64,000 nucleotides of DNA from Talpa occidentalis. Taxonomy: Eukaryota > Chordata > Mammalia > Eulipotyphla > Talpidae. The notes under the pieces are model-generated. The model worked only from the letters and a program-made list of their open reading frames with translations, did no database searches and had not been told where the DNA came from. The DNA lies in contig NW_023605083.1 of assembly GCF_014898055.3 (NCBI RefSeq), forward strand, positions 61,854,228 through 61,918,227. Direction: 5' to 3'. Position 1 is the first letter of the stretch. Every line of letters starts with the position of its first letter. A program made the translations under genes and the position numbers. Below, in pieces: positions 33,935 through 45,200 of this stretch.

Positions 33935-34156
33935 AGAGACCCTCCTGCCCCCATCTTAATCTGCTGTGTGCACATCCTCCTGCAGAAAATCTGCAAGCTT
34001 CTATTGCCACACTCGGTCCCCATCTAAGTTGCGAGCTATCCTAGACAGCTGCCTCCCTCACTGCTAGCTATGTGGGCTTGTAGATAGTATCTCAGTCTGT
34101 CTCCCAGGATGCCCTATCCTAACCTGACTGCCCAACTGCCACTTCAATTAAAAATT

Positions 34157-34424
34157 GTGGTGCTAAGGGTTAAGACACAATCTATGAAGCTATCTGCAGC
34201 CACTGCAGCACAATTTCGATCCCCGGCTGGCCAGGGAGCAACCCACATGGCAAGGCAAACCTCTCCTGTCTCGTCCACTGCTCCTCTCAGCAGTATATTT
34301 CAGTCAGTCTGCCTGTTCTGTTACCCACTCTGTCTCTGGTGAATCCTCTCACCCTCCACACCTCTGTCCTGTACCCCAGTTCTTGTATGCGTAAATAAAT
34401 AAATCTTAAAAAAAAAAAAAAAAA
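34157..34424 (+). mobile_element. tRNA-derived SINE, subfamily C, 5'-truncated
   Basis: It begins inside the head (ggtgctaagggttaagacac), lacking about 14 bases of the usual 5' end, then runs to aaataaataaatcttA(n). Short TSD-like aattgt at both ends. Confidence 0.9.
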
Positions 34425-34439
34425 AGAATTGTTTCCCGA

Positions 34440-35770
34440 AGCAGTCACTGAGTGGGGTGGGGAACCTATTTTCTTCTTGAACCAGGATGGAAAGAATTTA
34501 GGAAGAAAACAATCTTCATGGCAGAAGGCATCTTCATGGCAATGCAGCTGCTACCCTTCCCTGTGTTGGTATGAATGGATGGCATGCTCCTCGTAAACAT
34601 TCCCACATGGTGCTGTCAAAGGACTTTCCATAGGGGACCCCACCCTGATGCCATCTGAAGATGGGCGCTGGTGTGAAGTCTGAACCAGCTCTTCAGATTC
34701 TTAATCCAAGCTGCAGGAGTTACCTTTAAAGTGCTCAAAAGTTTAACAATCCTCCAAAACAAAAGTGAAGAGCCCTGACTAAATAGAAGGAAGGAAGGCA
34801 GCTTCACTTTATTCACTAGCCCTCAGACCAAAGCTACCAGTCACCCAGTGTGGGATGTGATCCCGAGTCGTGACCTGGCCAGAAATCGGCACATCTATCA
34901 GAACACCTTGCCTTTCCTACACAGTGAGATCAGCACGTGTCCCAAATCCTGTAATTCTGTTATAATATTTTTACTCTTGGAGAAAAATAAGAAGATAGCA
35001 TTGAAAGATGATGTTCCCTTCGTTTTCCAAATTTCCCGTATTGCTGAGGAATTTTGGTATCCCCTAATATTGGACCTTCTCTTAGGCTAGTAAGGACTTG
35101 CTCTAGGTTATGGTCCAGGGATGTGGGCTCCTGACGGCAGTTCCTCTCTCCCTCTGATTCTGACTGTGGGGGTTTGGGAGCTCCTGGAAGCCACTGCTTC
35201 CCACTAGAGATGGGCTCTAAGAGACTCTCAGAGACTGGCTCTGAGAGGAACATCCCTGCCTTCCCAGTTGGGAGACTTGCCAGGATAGTCTTCAAATGCA
35301 GCCTTTTGACAATCTTCTCTCAGTGTCTCGCAGTTTTGCTTCTTCCTCTAACAGCTTTTCATCACAGCTTTAACCATCATTATATTTCTTTAAGACTATG
35401 AGTGAAAAGGTAGAGGAGTCATTCTCACAGCTAGCAACTGCTTCCCTTAATACTGGAGTACAGTCCACCCAGAAGCCTCATTATCTCAGATCTGAAAGAA
35501 GGAAGCCCTGAGGATAACATAGCTCTGGTGTCCACTGAAGAAAGAGCTGCCTGTAACCAGACTTTGAGAGACTACAGCCTTGTATTGCCTAGGAATATAA
35601 ATGAGGAGACCTCTCAGCTGGGACATAATCACAGCCTGGAAGATGTGAAGCTGTTTTGTAGAAGAAGAAATAGACATGTGTTTGAGTCCAGAAGGCTTAG
35701 CTGGGGACAGTACTTGCATCGAGTTAAATTTTAGCTGAGCATCAAGTATAGTCTGACATGAAACTCACTA
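34440..35770. other. Unassigned intergenic sequence, no gene seen
   Basis: No young repeat. About 34505-34545 carries a near-tandem tcttcatggcag/tcttcatggcaa. Several 65-111-codon frames without coding signature. Confidence 0.4.
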
Positions 35771-35784
35771 AAAATGGGATGGGT

Positions 35785-36099
35785 GGGCCTCCCCGGTGGC
35801 GCAGCGGTTGAGCGCTGGGTTGCGAAGCTGCCCGCGGCCTCTGCGGCGCCGGTTCGATCCCCGGCTGCTCCCCGGCCACCGGAGGAGGGTCCCACATGGC
35901 GCGCAGACCTCTCCTGCCGCCCGCTGCTCCCCTCAGCAGTGTACTTCGGTCCTTCTGCCTGCTCTGCTCCCCGCTCTGGCTTTGGTGAATTCTCTCGCCC
36001 TCCCGCGCTTCTGACTGTACCCAGTGCTTGTATAAACAAAACGAACAAACAAACAAACAAACAAATAAATAAATAAAACATGCCTCTATTAAAAAAAAA
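35785..36099 (+). mobile_element. tRNA-derived SINE, young subfamily A, long-tail variant
   Basis: The best-preserved copy in the window: A box in ggtggcgcagcggttgagc, B box ggttcgatccc, CpG dinucleotides largely intact. The tail carries the same aaaacatgcctctat insert as the copy at 9504. Exact 13-bp TSD aaaatgggatggg (35771-35783 and 36100-36112). Open frames up to 139 codons on either strand arise from its stop-poor GC-rich body. Confidence 0.95.
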
Positions 36100-36115
36100 A
36101 AAATGGGATGGGCTG

Positions 36116-36552
36116 TGTATTTGTTCCGCCACAAAGTCACAAAGTACCACAAACTGCTTGGCTTGAAATAGCCCTGTTTTTCTGGGGTGAAAGTTACTCT
36201 CTCATAGTTCTAGAGAATTGTAATCCAGAAGTAAAGTACAAGGAGGGCTCTGCTCTCTGAAGTCCCAAGGGTTAGATCCTCCCTGGCCTCTCCCACCAAC
36301 TGGTACCCAGGGCATTCCTCGGCTTGTGGCAGCGTAACTTGAATCTCTGCCTTCACCTTCACGTGGCCTTCTCTGTGCAGCTGACTCTCCTGTTACATGG
36401 ACACCAGTCTATTGAATTAGGACCCACCCTAATGACCTCATCCTAACCTGCTTACATCTGCAGAGCCTGTTTCCACCTATGAGGCCACATTCAGAGATGC
36501 TGGGGGTATTAGGACTTCAGCATAGCTTTTTGGGAGAACAATTCAATCCATA
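36116..36552 (-). mobile_element. MLT1-like MaLR LTR fossil
   Basis: It reads as the reverse complement of an MLT1 LTR: ctctcatagttctagagaat, ggacaccagtctattgaatt, aggacccaccctaatgacct, ttcagagatgctgggggtat, gagaacaattcaatccataa. The SINE at 35785 lies directly to its left. Confidence 0.75.
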
Positions 36553-36952
36553 ACAAACTGCCTCTGTGGGAGAAAGTTCTTTACCCCCAGAAGTGTGCAA
36601 ATAGAATTAGAGTGAGTGGTTTTTCAAGATGCTTACGAGGATTTCAACATTAAGTAGAGAACAGGGCTAGATGATTTCTAGGATCAGGTCCAACCAGGGC
36701 ATTTCCTGATGCCGCGGGTCCTGCTGTAAAGGGACCTCACTTGGTCTAGTGCTTGTGAGATGTCAGCCACAGAGAAACACAGTTCCTGCTTCCAAAAATC
36801 ATTCAAGGATGTGTTGCTCTTCACTCTCAGTTCCTGAAGGCCCTCATTGGAGATCCGTTTTCTGGGTCCTGCAACTGCTCCTCTTGGAGTCTCTGTTTTC
36901 GTCAGTACTCTTTGGGTTACACATGACAGAAGCCTCATTCAAACTAGCGCTC
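36553..36952. other. Unassigned intergenic sequence
   Basis: No gene seen. About 36890-36950 may begin the same old repeat type as 23045 (gttacacatgacagaagcct). Confidence 0.35.
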
Positions 36953-36966
36953 AAAAAAAGATTCTA

Positions 36967-37268
36967 GGGCCTCCCCAGTGGTGCAGCGGTTGAGCGCTGG
37001 GTTGCAAAACTGCCCACAGCCTCTGCAGCGCCGGTTTGATCCCTGGCTGCTCCCCGGCCACCGTCACCCGAGGAGGGTCCCACATGGCGCGCAGACCTCT
37101 CCTGCTGCCCGCTGCTCCCCTCAGCAGTGTGCTTGGTCCTTCTGCCTGCTCTGCTCCCCGCTCTGGCTCTGGTGAATTCTCTCACCCTCCCGCGCTTCTG
37201 ACTGTACCCAGTGCTTGTATAAATAAACAAAATAAATAAATAAATAAAGATAAAATCTTAAAAAAAAA
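36967..37268 (+). mobile_element. tRNA-derived SINE, subfamily A
   Basis: Subfamily A body with an extra cgtcacc-type insert after cccggcca (about 37060). Tail gtataaataaacaaaataaa then A-run. Exact 14-bp TSD aaaaaaagattcta (36953-36966 and 37269-37282). Confidence 0.94.
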
Positions 37269-37282
37269 AAAAAAAGATTCTA

Positions 37283-38741
37283 TTTTCTCATAAAATTCCA
37301 AAATCCAGGGGTCTTTTTTATTTCCCCTTTTACCTGGACTCTATTTCTCAGCTTTGCTGTCCTCTTCATTGACTGTTCTCTGGGAAGCTTTTTTCCTTGT
37401 GGTGACCACCAGGACTCCCTGGCTGAAATCTCGGCAATTAGCAAACTCACTGGGAAAGCTGCCCTTGTCCAGCATTCTAAGGAAAGTTCAAGGACTGACT
37501 CTCCCTGGGCCAACTTTGTCACCTTGCTTTTGTCACATGCCTGTTCTGAACGCACTACCGGGACTCTGCTCACTTCCTGGGGAAGGAAGTTGAGGAATGG
37601 AAATAGCCCTGTCTGAATCACACAGATTAGGAATGGAGGAGGGTAGCATCCCCAAGGGGAAGAAAGGGTGCTATTGACATAAAGAGGAAGCAAGGCTGGA
37701 AAGAACAAGCTGCAAGGACTCTACTCTGAGTCCTTGGTGCCTTCTCGCAAACCACTTATGTCTTTCCACAGAGACAGTTGAAGACCAGTCCTCTCTCTCC
37801 CTCTCTCCCGCTCTCCCCCACTTAATAGTTTAGCATCTGTCTTTTGGTTTTCCTTTCCTCTTTCCTCCCTCCTACCCTCTTTGTCTCTTTCTACCGATTT
37901 CCCCCCTTCTGAGTCCTTTCCAACAGAACTCATCTGATCATCTGATCCCCAGGCCTGCAGTGTACCCAGAAAGTACTGGTCCCCTTTAAGAGTGAGGAAG
38001 GACGAGAAATGGAGACAGCCAAGATCGGGTTTCTTTAGCAGCTGGGGCAAGGGAGGAATTCATGTTAGTAATTTTTGTCCCCATGCTATATCAAGTCACC
38101 AGAGTAATCTTGTGTCATTTTGACTTGTGGCTGCTTTTAAACTCTGCTTCTGCATCTGGGGAAGAAGTAGCTGCATTTGCACACAATGGGGAAAGAAGAC
38201 TTTGGGTTAAAAACACTGATGGAGAGTTGTGGACGCATCCCAAGCGTCCTGTCAGTGTCTGTGTTTCAGCTTCCAGACTTCTTTTGTGGGTCAAGCCAAA
38301 CTCCCAAATGGGTTTTTAAACTTGAGAAACATCAGGCTTGTTTGTTTCCAGTCATACAAGCACTCTTGAATTGAAAACAATGGATCATAAAACGATGTCA
38401 AAACTAATTGCTGTCTTTTATCCTTTGCCTTCAGCACATTCAGCCCCAAGGCAGTTCACACTCAAACCCTTTAAACAAACTAGCCCCATGTACAAACAGA
38501 CTGAGAAGAGCATTTAACATCCCAGCCAGTGGCTTTGGGCCTGTCTCTGGAATCCATCCAAGAGATGGATTCCTGCATGGCTGCTCTACTCCTCCTCGCT
38601 CTCTGACTCAGAGGGCAGCTCTGGTGCCCAGTCCGGCCATGCGCCTGGGGTGTTCCCACTACCCTAGATGTCCACTGCCAATCTGGGACTCTCTTGTCTT
38701 ATACCCTGGCCCTGTGGTACCCAGTTGGAGTCATCTGCTTC
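37283..38741. other. Unassigned intergenic sequence, no gene seen
   Basis: It holds a pyrimidine-rich tract at about 37785-37910. Open frames of 80-142 codons overlap on both strands and lack splice context. Confidence 0.4.
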
Positions 38742-38772
38742 GGCTGCTTAAATGATTGAAATTAATTTTGTC

Positions 38773-39266
38773 GGGGCCTCCCTGGTGGCGCAGGCAGTTG
38801 AGCGCAGCTCTGTGAAGCTGTCCGCAGCCTCTGCAGTGCCGGTTCGATCCCCACCAGCTGCGGAGCAACCCACAAGGTGAGCAGACCTCTCCTGTCTCAC
38901 CCGCTGCTCCCCTCAGCAGTGTATTTTGTCAGTCTGCCTGTTTTGTTACCTGCTCTGTCTCCGGTGAATCCTCTCACCCTCCCGCGCATCTGGTCTATAC
39001 CCTGGTTCTTGTATAAATAAAATAAATCTTGCAGATGGTCTCACTCATAGCAGGAATCTAGAAAACCTAAATAAGGGACCAGGAAAAAGAGTAACTATAA
39101 GAAAGGAAAAATCAAAATCAACAAACAACTATGAACCTGAGACACACTATGGGGGGTGGGGTGGGGAAAGGAGGAATTGGAGTCAAAATAAGAGGGGTTG
39201 CAATTGTATGGGGGAATATAGAAATAAAATTAAAATAAATAAATAAAATAAATCTTTAAAAAAAAA
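38773..39266 (+). mobile_element. tRNA-derived SINE, subfamily B, tail interrupted by L1
   Basis: Subfamily B head (ggcgcaggcagttgagcgca) and body up to gtataaataaaataaatctt at 39030. The rest of the tail (aatctttA(n)) follows the L1 piece at 39241-39266. Exact outer TSD of 15 bp (see the host entry). Confidence 0.92.
39031..39240 (+). mobile_element. L1 3'-end fragment inserted in the SINE tail
   Basis: About 205 bp matching the young L1 3' UTR at 29341-29545 (gatggtctcactcatagcag onwards). It is flanked by an exact 16-bp TSD, aaataaaataaatctt (39015-39030 and 39241-39256), made from the SINE's own tail. A very short, strongly 5'-truncated L1 insertion. Confidence 0.9.
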
Positions 39267-40546
39267 GAAATTAATTTTGTCAAGGTTCTGGAAAGGAGAA
39301 GTCCAAGATCAAGGCGTCTGTAGGTTTGCTTTCCTCAGAGGCCTCTGACCTTGGCTTGCCGCTGGCCATTTTCTTATGTGTCCGACGTGGTCTCACCTCT
39401 GTGCACACACAGTCCCGGCGCCTCTCCGTGTGTCCAGATCTCCACTTCTTAAATGGACACCTGTCAGATTGGACCATGACCTGTTCTAACAGCCTTGTTT
39501 TAACTCAATCACTTCTTTAAAGATCCTGTCTGCAAATACAGTCACATCTTGAAGGATCAGTGTCTAGGGCTCCAATATAATGAATCTTGGGAGGCACACA
39601 ATTCAATCAGCAGGCTAGCTGACTCTCCACCTGCAGACCCCCAAATCTGCAAAAAATCTGGAACCAGAAATCCCCAAGTGTCTAATTTCTACATAAGCCT
39701 AATTAAGAACTGATACTTTGGAGGCAAGGAAGGGACCAAATCTTCACCACTATTTATGGAAAAAAGAACTGAGCAAGCTAATTGTGATCTCAGCCATGTG
39801 AAGATTTTAAAAGCTTCTACTTAGAAATAAATATATGCTCTTTCTCTTGGCAACGCTTCTTAGCCACATTGCTCCAATATTCCTAGAAGTCACTTATGTA
39901 AGAGTACAGCCACAATGGTGTCACAGAAAGAGGATAATGGTCATAATAACTACTTGTGAGTGCTTGCTATATTCCTGACACCAAGCTCAGGAGTCACATG
40001 TATTATCTCCTTAATCCACACCAAAACCCTAAGGATTTCCAGTTACAGTCATACCTCATTTTATTGCACTTCACTTTATTGTAATTCACAGATAAAACAC
40101 TTTTTACATGTGGGAGGTTTGTGGCAACTCTGTGTCAAGCAGGAACATCAGCACCATTTCTCTTTTTTTATTTAAATTTTATTTTTATATTCCCCATACA
40201 ATTACAACCCCCTTATTTTGACCCCAATCCCTCCTTTCCCCACCCCCAACCCCCCAGAGAGTGTCTCTGTTTCATAGTTGTTTGTTGATTTTGATATTTT
40301 CTTTCTTATAGTTATTCTTTTTCCTGGTCCCTTATTTAAGTTTTCTAGATTCCTGCTATGAGTGAGACCATCCGGTATTTTTCTTTTTCTTTCTGGCTTA
40401 TTTCGCTGAGCATGATCCCTTCCAGCTCCATCCATGTTGCTGCAAATTGCATGCATTTATCTTTTTTGAATGCTGAGTAATATTCCATGTACCACATCTT
40501 CTTGATCCAGTCATCTATTTTTGGGCATTTGGGTTACTTCCATAGC

Positions 40547-41182
40547 TTAGCTATTGTAAATAGTGCTGCTATAAACATAGGGGTGCAGGTGCTCTTTGGA
40601 ATTGATGTTTCTGTGTCCTTTGGGTAAATACCTAGGAGTGGAATTGCTGATTACAAGTGATGTTGAACATTTTTTCATATGCCTGTTGGCCATTTGCATT
40701 TCTTCTTCAGAGAAGCTTCTTTTTAGCTCTTCTGCCCATTTTTTGACCGGATTATTTTCTTTGTTTTTGTTGAGTCTCATCAGCTCTTTGTAGATTTTTG
40801 TGATCAGTCCTTTATCATTAGTGTTGGGTGCAAAAATGTTCTCCCAGTCGGTGGGGTTTCTCTTTGTTTTTGTTATTGTCTCTTTTGCTGTGCAGAAGCT
40901 CTTTAATTTGATGTTATCCCAGTGGTTTATCTTTGCCTTCACTATCACTGCTTTGGGTGATGTGTCTGTAAAGATGTCTTTGATGTGCATATCATGTAGT
41001 GTTTCACCTATATTTCCTTCTATGTATTTTATGGTTTCAGGTCTTATGTCTAGTTCTTTAATCCATTTTGAGTTGGTTTTTGTGCATGGTGTTAGGTAGT
41101 AGTCAAGCTTCATTCTTTTGCATGTAGTGACCCAGTTTTCCCAGCACCATTTATTGAACAAACTTTCTTTGCTCCAATGCAT
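40547..41182 (-). pseudogene. L1 ORF2 C-terminal fragment, 211 codons open, internal deletion
   Basis: The frame shows ORF2p landmarks in order: [19 protein letters not shown] near residue 14, [22 protein letters not shown], then [20 protein letters not shown] around residue 145-165. Immediately after CSTSL the frame jumps to [14 protein letters not shown], because a segment that other L1s carry between these words has been lost without changing frame. It stops at 40547. It lies downstream of the reverse-transcriptase catalytic core, which is not in this copy, so no enzyme activity is expected. Confidence 0.92.
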
Positions 41183-41198
41183 ATTCTTTGCTCCTTTG

Positions 41199-41756
41199 TC
41201 AAAGACTAGTTGACCATAAATCTGTGGGTTTATTTCTGGATTTTCTATTCAATTCCATTGGTCTGTGTGTCTGTTCTTGTTCCAATACCATGCAGTTTTG
41301 ATGATTATGGCTTTGTAGTATAGTTTGAAGTCTGGGAGTGTGATGCCTCCATTCCCTTCTTTTTTTTTCAGGAGAGCTTTGGCTATTCGGGGTTTTTGGT
41401 GATTCCATATGAATTTCATCAATAATTGCTCTATTTCTTTGAAGAATGACATTGAAATTTTGATTGGAATAGCATTGAATCTGTATATTGCTTATGGTAG
41501 GATGGCCATTTTGATAATGTTTATTCTTCCAATCCATGAGCAGGGGATGTCTTTCCATTTCTTTGTGTCTTCTTCTATTTCTTTTAACAGTGTTTTATAG
41601 TTTTCTTTGTATAGGTCCTTTATCTCTTTTGTTAGATTTATTCCCAAGTATTTAATTTTTTTTGTTTTGATAATAAAAGGGATGTTTTTTTTTATTTCTT
41701 CTTCTTCAGATTTATTGTTTGTGTATAGGAAGGCTACTGACTTTTGCGTATACATT
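41199..41756 (-). pseudogene. L1 ORF2 fragment, C-terminal side of the reverse-transcriptase domain, frame-broken
   Basis: Overlapping minus-strand frames cover ORF2p words [18 protein letters not shown] and [19 protein letters not shown] (41492-41756) followed in other frames by [16 protein letters not shown] (41249-41452) and [23 protein letters not shown] sequence. The need to change frame at about 41490 and again near 41250 shows frameshifts. The element is truncated 5' of this point. Confidence 0.85.
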
Positions 41757-42065
41757 AGCACCATTTCTTCCCAACAGTCCAGATGATGGTAGCATTGTTT
41801 AGCAATAAGGCATTTTTTTCATTAAAGCATGTACATTCTTTTAGACATAAGGCTGTTGTACACTTACTGAACTATCTATAGTGTAAACAGAACTTTTATA
41901 TACACTATGAAGCCAAAAAATTCATATGACTGGTTTTACTGTGATTTATTGAAGTGGTCTGGAACTGAACCTGCACCATCTCTGAGATGTGCCTGTAATA
42001 TCTTCATTTTGCAAGTAAATAAAAGGAAGCCTTAGAGTGGTGAAGTAACTTGTCATGGTCGTGTG

Positions 42066-44039
42066 CTTCTCTTGCCCATTCCCACAGCCAGTTACTAAAC
42101 AGCTTTGGCCAAATCAGTTTTTTCAGTTGATGGTTTAAATTTAATCTGCTGCAAATAATCTTTTTTTAAATATATTAAACATGTGTGTTTTCTTCAAATG
42201 ATCTTATTTAGAAAAGAATTCAAAGTGGGATTAGTTCACAACTTTTCTGTGAACTAACAAGATCCTCATGAAGGACCTGAGGGGATTAAGCAATGTTGGG
42301 ATTATAAATGCAGATACCATCAGGGGCCAGACAATTAACATTAGTGAGTTACATTGACCCCCAAGTAAAAAAACGGAGTATAGTGGAGACTGAGGCCCTT
42401 GAAAGCAGGCAGATATCATGGGAAAAAGATGGAAATAGTCACTTAGCTCTTGGCAGCTATTGCCATGTTGAACTAAGATTTCACTAAACCTTCTAATTTT
42501 CTTCAAGAGAAACTAGGTGTTGGATATTAATGTAAATTTTTAGAAAGTTTAAATAATGGCAACTAAGTGATTTACAACAGCATGCAACAGTACCTTGCAG
42601 ACTAAGCAGAGCATGTGTACAAGCTAGAAGGGCTACCATTCACTTCTGTACTGATTATTGTCCAAAGAATCTTCCAAAACTTTCCAAAGGATTCTTTTTG
42701 GATATTCTCTCCTATGCACATCTACTTGATTCAAATGGGTTTTCTGAATGACTTGGTGAGTTCCTTAAGTCACACCACACTACCATGACCACCAGCACCA
42801 CCCCACCCTAGAGAAAGGAGGGGAAGTTCTGGCAGGACGCCCAGAACTCAGGGCGGAAAAGTAACATCCTGGCTACCTACTAAGTGATACAGTGAGGAAA
42901 GGAGCAGGGCTAGAAATCATATTGCCCAGAAGAAGAAAACTGCCTCCCACAGGGCCAGCTCCCTGAGGGCCTGGGCCAGGTCTTCCTAGCCCACCTATGG
43001 GTCTCCAACCTGGTACCTGTCACACAGCAGAAATGTGAGAAATGGATCGAATGGGAATGATGTGAGGACAGGTACAATGAAAGTTGATGATGGTGATGAT
43101 ATAGAAGACAGGTCTGTGTTGGGGCACCCTCTCCTCAGAGGACCCAAAATGGTGCACTTGCAGTGGGACTGGAGGGGAGGGAACAGGTGGATAAGGCATG
43201 GATGAACCCTGCTTCTTCATGTTTCCATGCTCTCTGGTCTACCGTCAATCCAGTGACACCCTTTTCAGAGCTCAAAGAAGGAAGGTCACAGCACACCCAA
43301 TAGATGGCTCACCCTCCAAATTGCCCAAGACCCCTATATACCCTGTCTTTTAATTATTAAAAGGTCAGTGCATCTCCTCTGCACAGACACTGGAACCAAA
43401 ATGGTAGCTTGGGTTTTTATTTAATTGTATGTCACACTGTTGAGTGGATAAATATCAACTATCTTTCCAGCCTCATAAAATCAGGCTGCCAAAGCTAGTT
43501 ATTGAGACGCTGTAGAGCGCATATAAGTGAATCGTTACTGGCCTTGGGGAGGAGCTCTGCAGAATGGTAATATCTGCAAAATAATGTGAGAGTAAACCAG
43601 GTTTTAAACTCTTAATTCTTGAACCTCTGAGTGGGGAACCTGTTTGTCAACCTGTTTGTCAGTCCCCTGAGTTTACTGTAAGTTACACAATTATCTAGTT
43701 TTGTCTTTTCCTTTCCCAGTTATCTATTTAATTTCTGAGGACTGGTTCAGGCCAGCCAAAACAACCATTTTCAAAATTGGTTTGGGCCTCAAGAGTCTTG
43801 TAAAACTCATCTTAAACACTGTGTTATGATCCATTTTTTTCTCTCATATGCATGCAATTAGAGTCTGCTTCCCCTTCATATACAGAACGATGCTTAAAAT
43901 GCACCATGGGGGGATAGAGCCAGAGATGAAACACCCAGTTTTCAGACACACTCTCAAATATTGTGCCAGAAAGAGGCTCTTTTCTCCTTGAAGGGAGGTT
44001 TAAGATTCCTGAGCATAATGGCAGCTGAAAAATGATTAC
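42066..44039. other. Unassigned intergenic sequence, no gene seen
   Basis: No nameable young repeat in about 2 kb. A perfect 13-bp tandem pair, aacctgtttgtca, at 43637-43663. The 161-codon minus-strand frame at 43824-44309 is largely made by the TG-rich tract that follows and by a MIR. Confidence 0.4.
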
Positions 44040-44165
44040 AGCTTTGTGCACAGGTGTGTACACATGTATGTATGCACATGGCTGTGTGCAGGGGTTATGC
44101 ATGTGTACATGCATGTATGTACATAAGTGCACATTATGTGGTAGGTAGGTGAGCACATGTGTGCA
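44040..44165. repeat. TG/TGTA-rich alternating purine-pyrimidine tract
   Basis: Interrupted tgtgtaca, catgtatgtatg and gtgcacatg words over about 125 bp. Confidence 0.75.
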
Positions 44166-44239
44166 CATCTGCTCACTCTTAAGAAGAGGGGTGTCCCGTC
44201 TTGCCCTTCTGACTATGAGCCCCGTAGTTAGCAGAAGTG

Positions 44240-44465
44240 ATAGCAGTAGCACACTGCCACATGAGCACTGGAGTTGGAGTTTTATCCAAATCCCAGATCT
44301 GCTTCTCACTTGTTTTATTTCTTGAGCAAATTATTTACCTCTCTAAGCCTCATTTTTGCTCTCAGGAAAATGAGGGAAAAATTGTGCCTACTTCTTTTGG
44401 GGTTTTTGATTATTAGTAAGATAATATATGTCAAATACAGAACAGTGAAGAACACATTTGTTATT
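44240..44465 (+). mobile_element. MIR SINE fossil
   Basis: Forward MIR: gttttatccaaatcccagat, ctgcttctcacttgtttta, ttatttacctctctaagcct, catttttgctctcagg and taagataatatatgtcaaat. Confidence 0.75.
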
Positions 44466-44989
44466 ACTGTTATTTGTTCTTATGCCCCCTGCTTCCCGGT
44501 AGAGAATTGGGTAGAATCTGTACTGTTTTCCAGTCAAGGGCAGTGAGTTTCTACCTCTTCTCTACATAATTGCCTCTAAGATCACCCACATTTTTCCTGA
44601 AGTTTTTGGTGGGTGTCTAAACCGAATGTGGAGCTCAGAGGCTTAATTCTCTCCATCTTTCAATAGTTCGGCAGTTTAGATCACCCTCTGCAGAACTAGG
44701 TTGTTCCAGAATCCCACAGGACCATGTCTTAGAGTTCTTCCAGCAAGAAAGGAGAACTGCCTGATCCTATTTGCCACAGAAAGGCCCTCTAAACCCCTAA
44801 TAATTGTTTGCTGAATTGTGTTAGATTAGACTCAGGACCAGCCAGTCCTTTATGTCTCCCTGGGGATCCAGCCTTAGAACCTTGATTTGATCTGTACAGT
44901 GTAAGCTCAGGAGTCTTGAACAGCAACATCTTGACTCTTCTTTTTTTTAATATGTCCTCAACCTTCCTGTTCCCCTGTCTCTGGTGTAA
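44466..44989. other. Unassigned intergenic sequence
   Basis: No gene or nameable repeat seen. Confidence 0.4.
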
Positions 44990-45200
44990 TAGTGAGATGT
45001 ACTGATTAGCAAATAGCCTCTGACATCAGAGTACTTGGATTAAACATGGGTTCCCTCTCTTACTGATACAGTTATTTTGTGTTCCTTAAGCCTCAGTTTT
45101 CTTACCTGTAAAGAGAGAATGATATTGTATCTGCCTCACCTATCCGCATTGGATAGGACTGAACGAGATGATGCACATAAAGTCAGAGTCTTGGCCCCTA
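44990..45200 (+). mobile_element. MIR SINE fossil
   Basis: Forward MIR: gagtacttggattaaacatg, gttccttaagcctcagtttt, cttacctgtaaagagagaat and ggactgaacgagatgatgca. Confidence 0.75.

Larger units (their letters stand above)
38742..39615 (-). mobile_element. MLT1-like MaLR LTR fossil, split by a SINE that is itself split by an L1 piece
   Basis: The left arm ends cggctgcttaaatgattg. The right arm resumes aaggttctggaaaggagaag, tccaagatcaaggcgtctg and ends gaggcacacaattcaatcag. The arms join at the 15-bp TSD gaaattaattttgtc (38758-38772, 39267-39281) of the inserted SINE. Confidence 0.75.
40163..41756 (-). mobile_element. 5'-truncated L1 (about 1.6 kb) inserted in the Tigger
   Basis: From its 3' UTR (ttcatagttgtttgttgatt on the plus strand) through the C-terminal part of ORF2 to a truncation point in the reverse-transcriptase region at 41756. 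TSD agcaccatttct at 40150-40161 and 41757-41768. Close in sequence to the 29093 copy. About 200 bases are missing at 40649, where gtggaattgctgatt jumps to acaagtgatgttgaac. Confidence 0.93.
40046..41995 (+). mobile_element. Tigger-like (TcMar) DNA-transposon remnant, split by an L1
   Basis: The 5' terminus cagtcatacctcattttatt and the 3' terminus (reverse complement caggcacatctcagag) are imperfect inverted repeats flanked by TA on both sides (40044-40045, 41996-41997), as Tc1/mariner elements require. The interior (about 330 bp once the L1 is removed) is a short non-autonomous derivative with no transposase open frame. Confidence 0.85.
39948..42065 (-). mobile_element. MIR SINE fossil, split by a Tigger element
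   Basis: The left arm has gagtgcttgctatattcctg, gtattatctccttaatccac, aaaccctaaggatttccag. The right arm resumes tatcttcattttgcaagtaa, gccttagagtggtgaagtaa and cttgtcatggtc. The join is the TA target of the Tigger. Confidence 0.75.

Noticed and set aside
35731..36152. Open frames of 100-139 codons on both strands (also 9448-9792, 36964-37230, 50488-50822)
   Set aside because: They lie in GC-rich, stop-poor SINE bodies of subfamily A and recur with every copy. They are not genes.
38773..39266. A SINE-L1 chimeric retroposon
   Set aside because: The inner 16-bp TSD made from SINE tail shows that the L1 piece was inserted later.
40547..41182. 211-codon frame resembling a reverse-transcriptase gene
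   Set aside because: It is the C-terminal part of L1 ORF2 in a truncated insertion, already annotated as a pseudogene. The catalytic core is missing.
43824..44309. 161-codon minus-strand frame with histidine/threonine-rich repeats
   Set aside because: The frame is generated by a TG/CA-rich simple tract and ends in a MIR.
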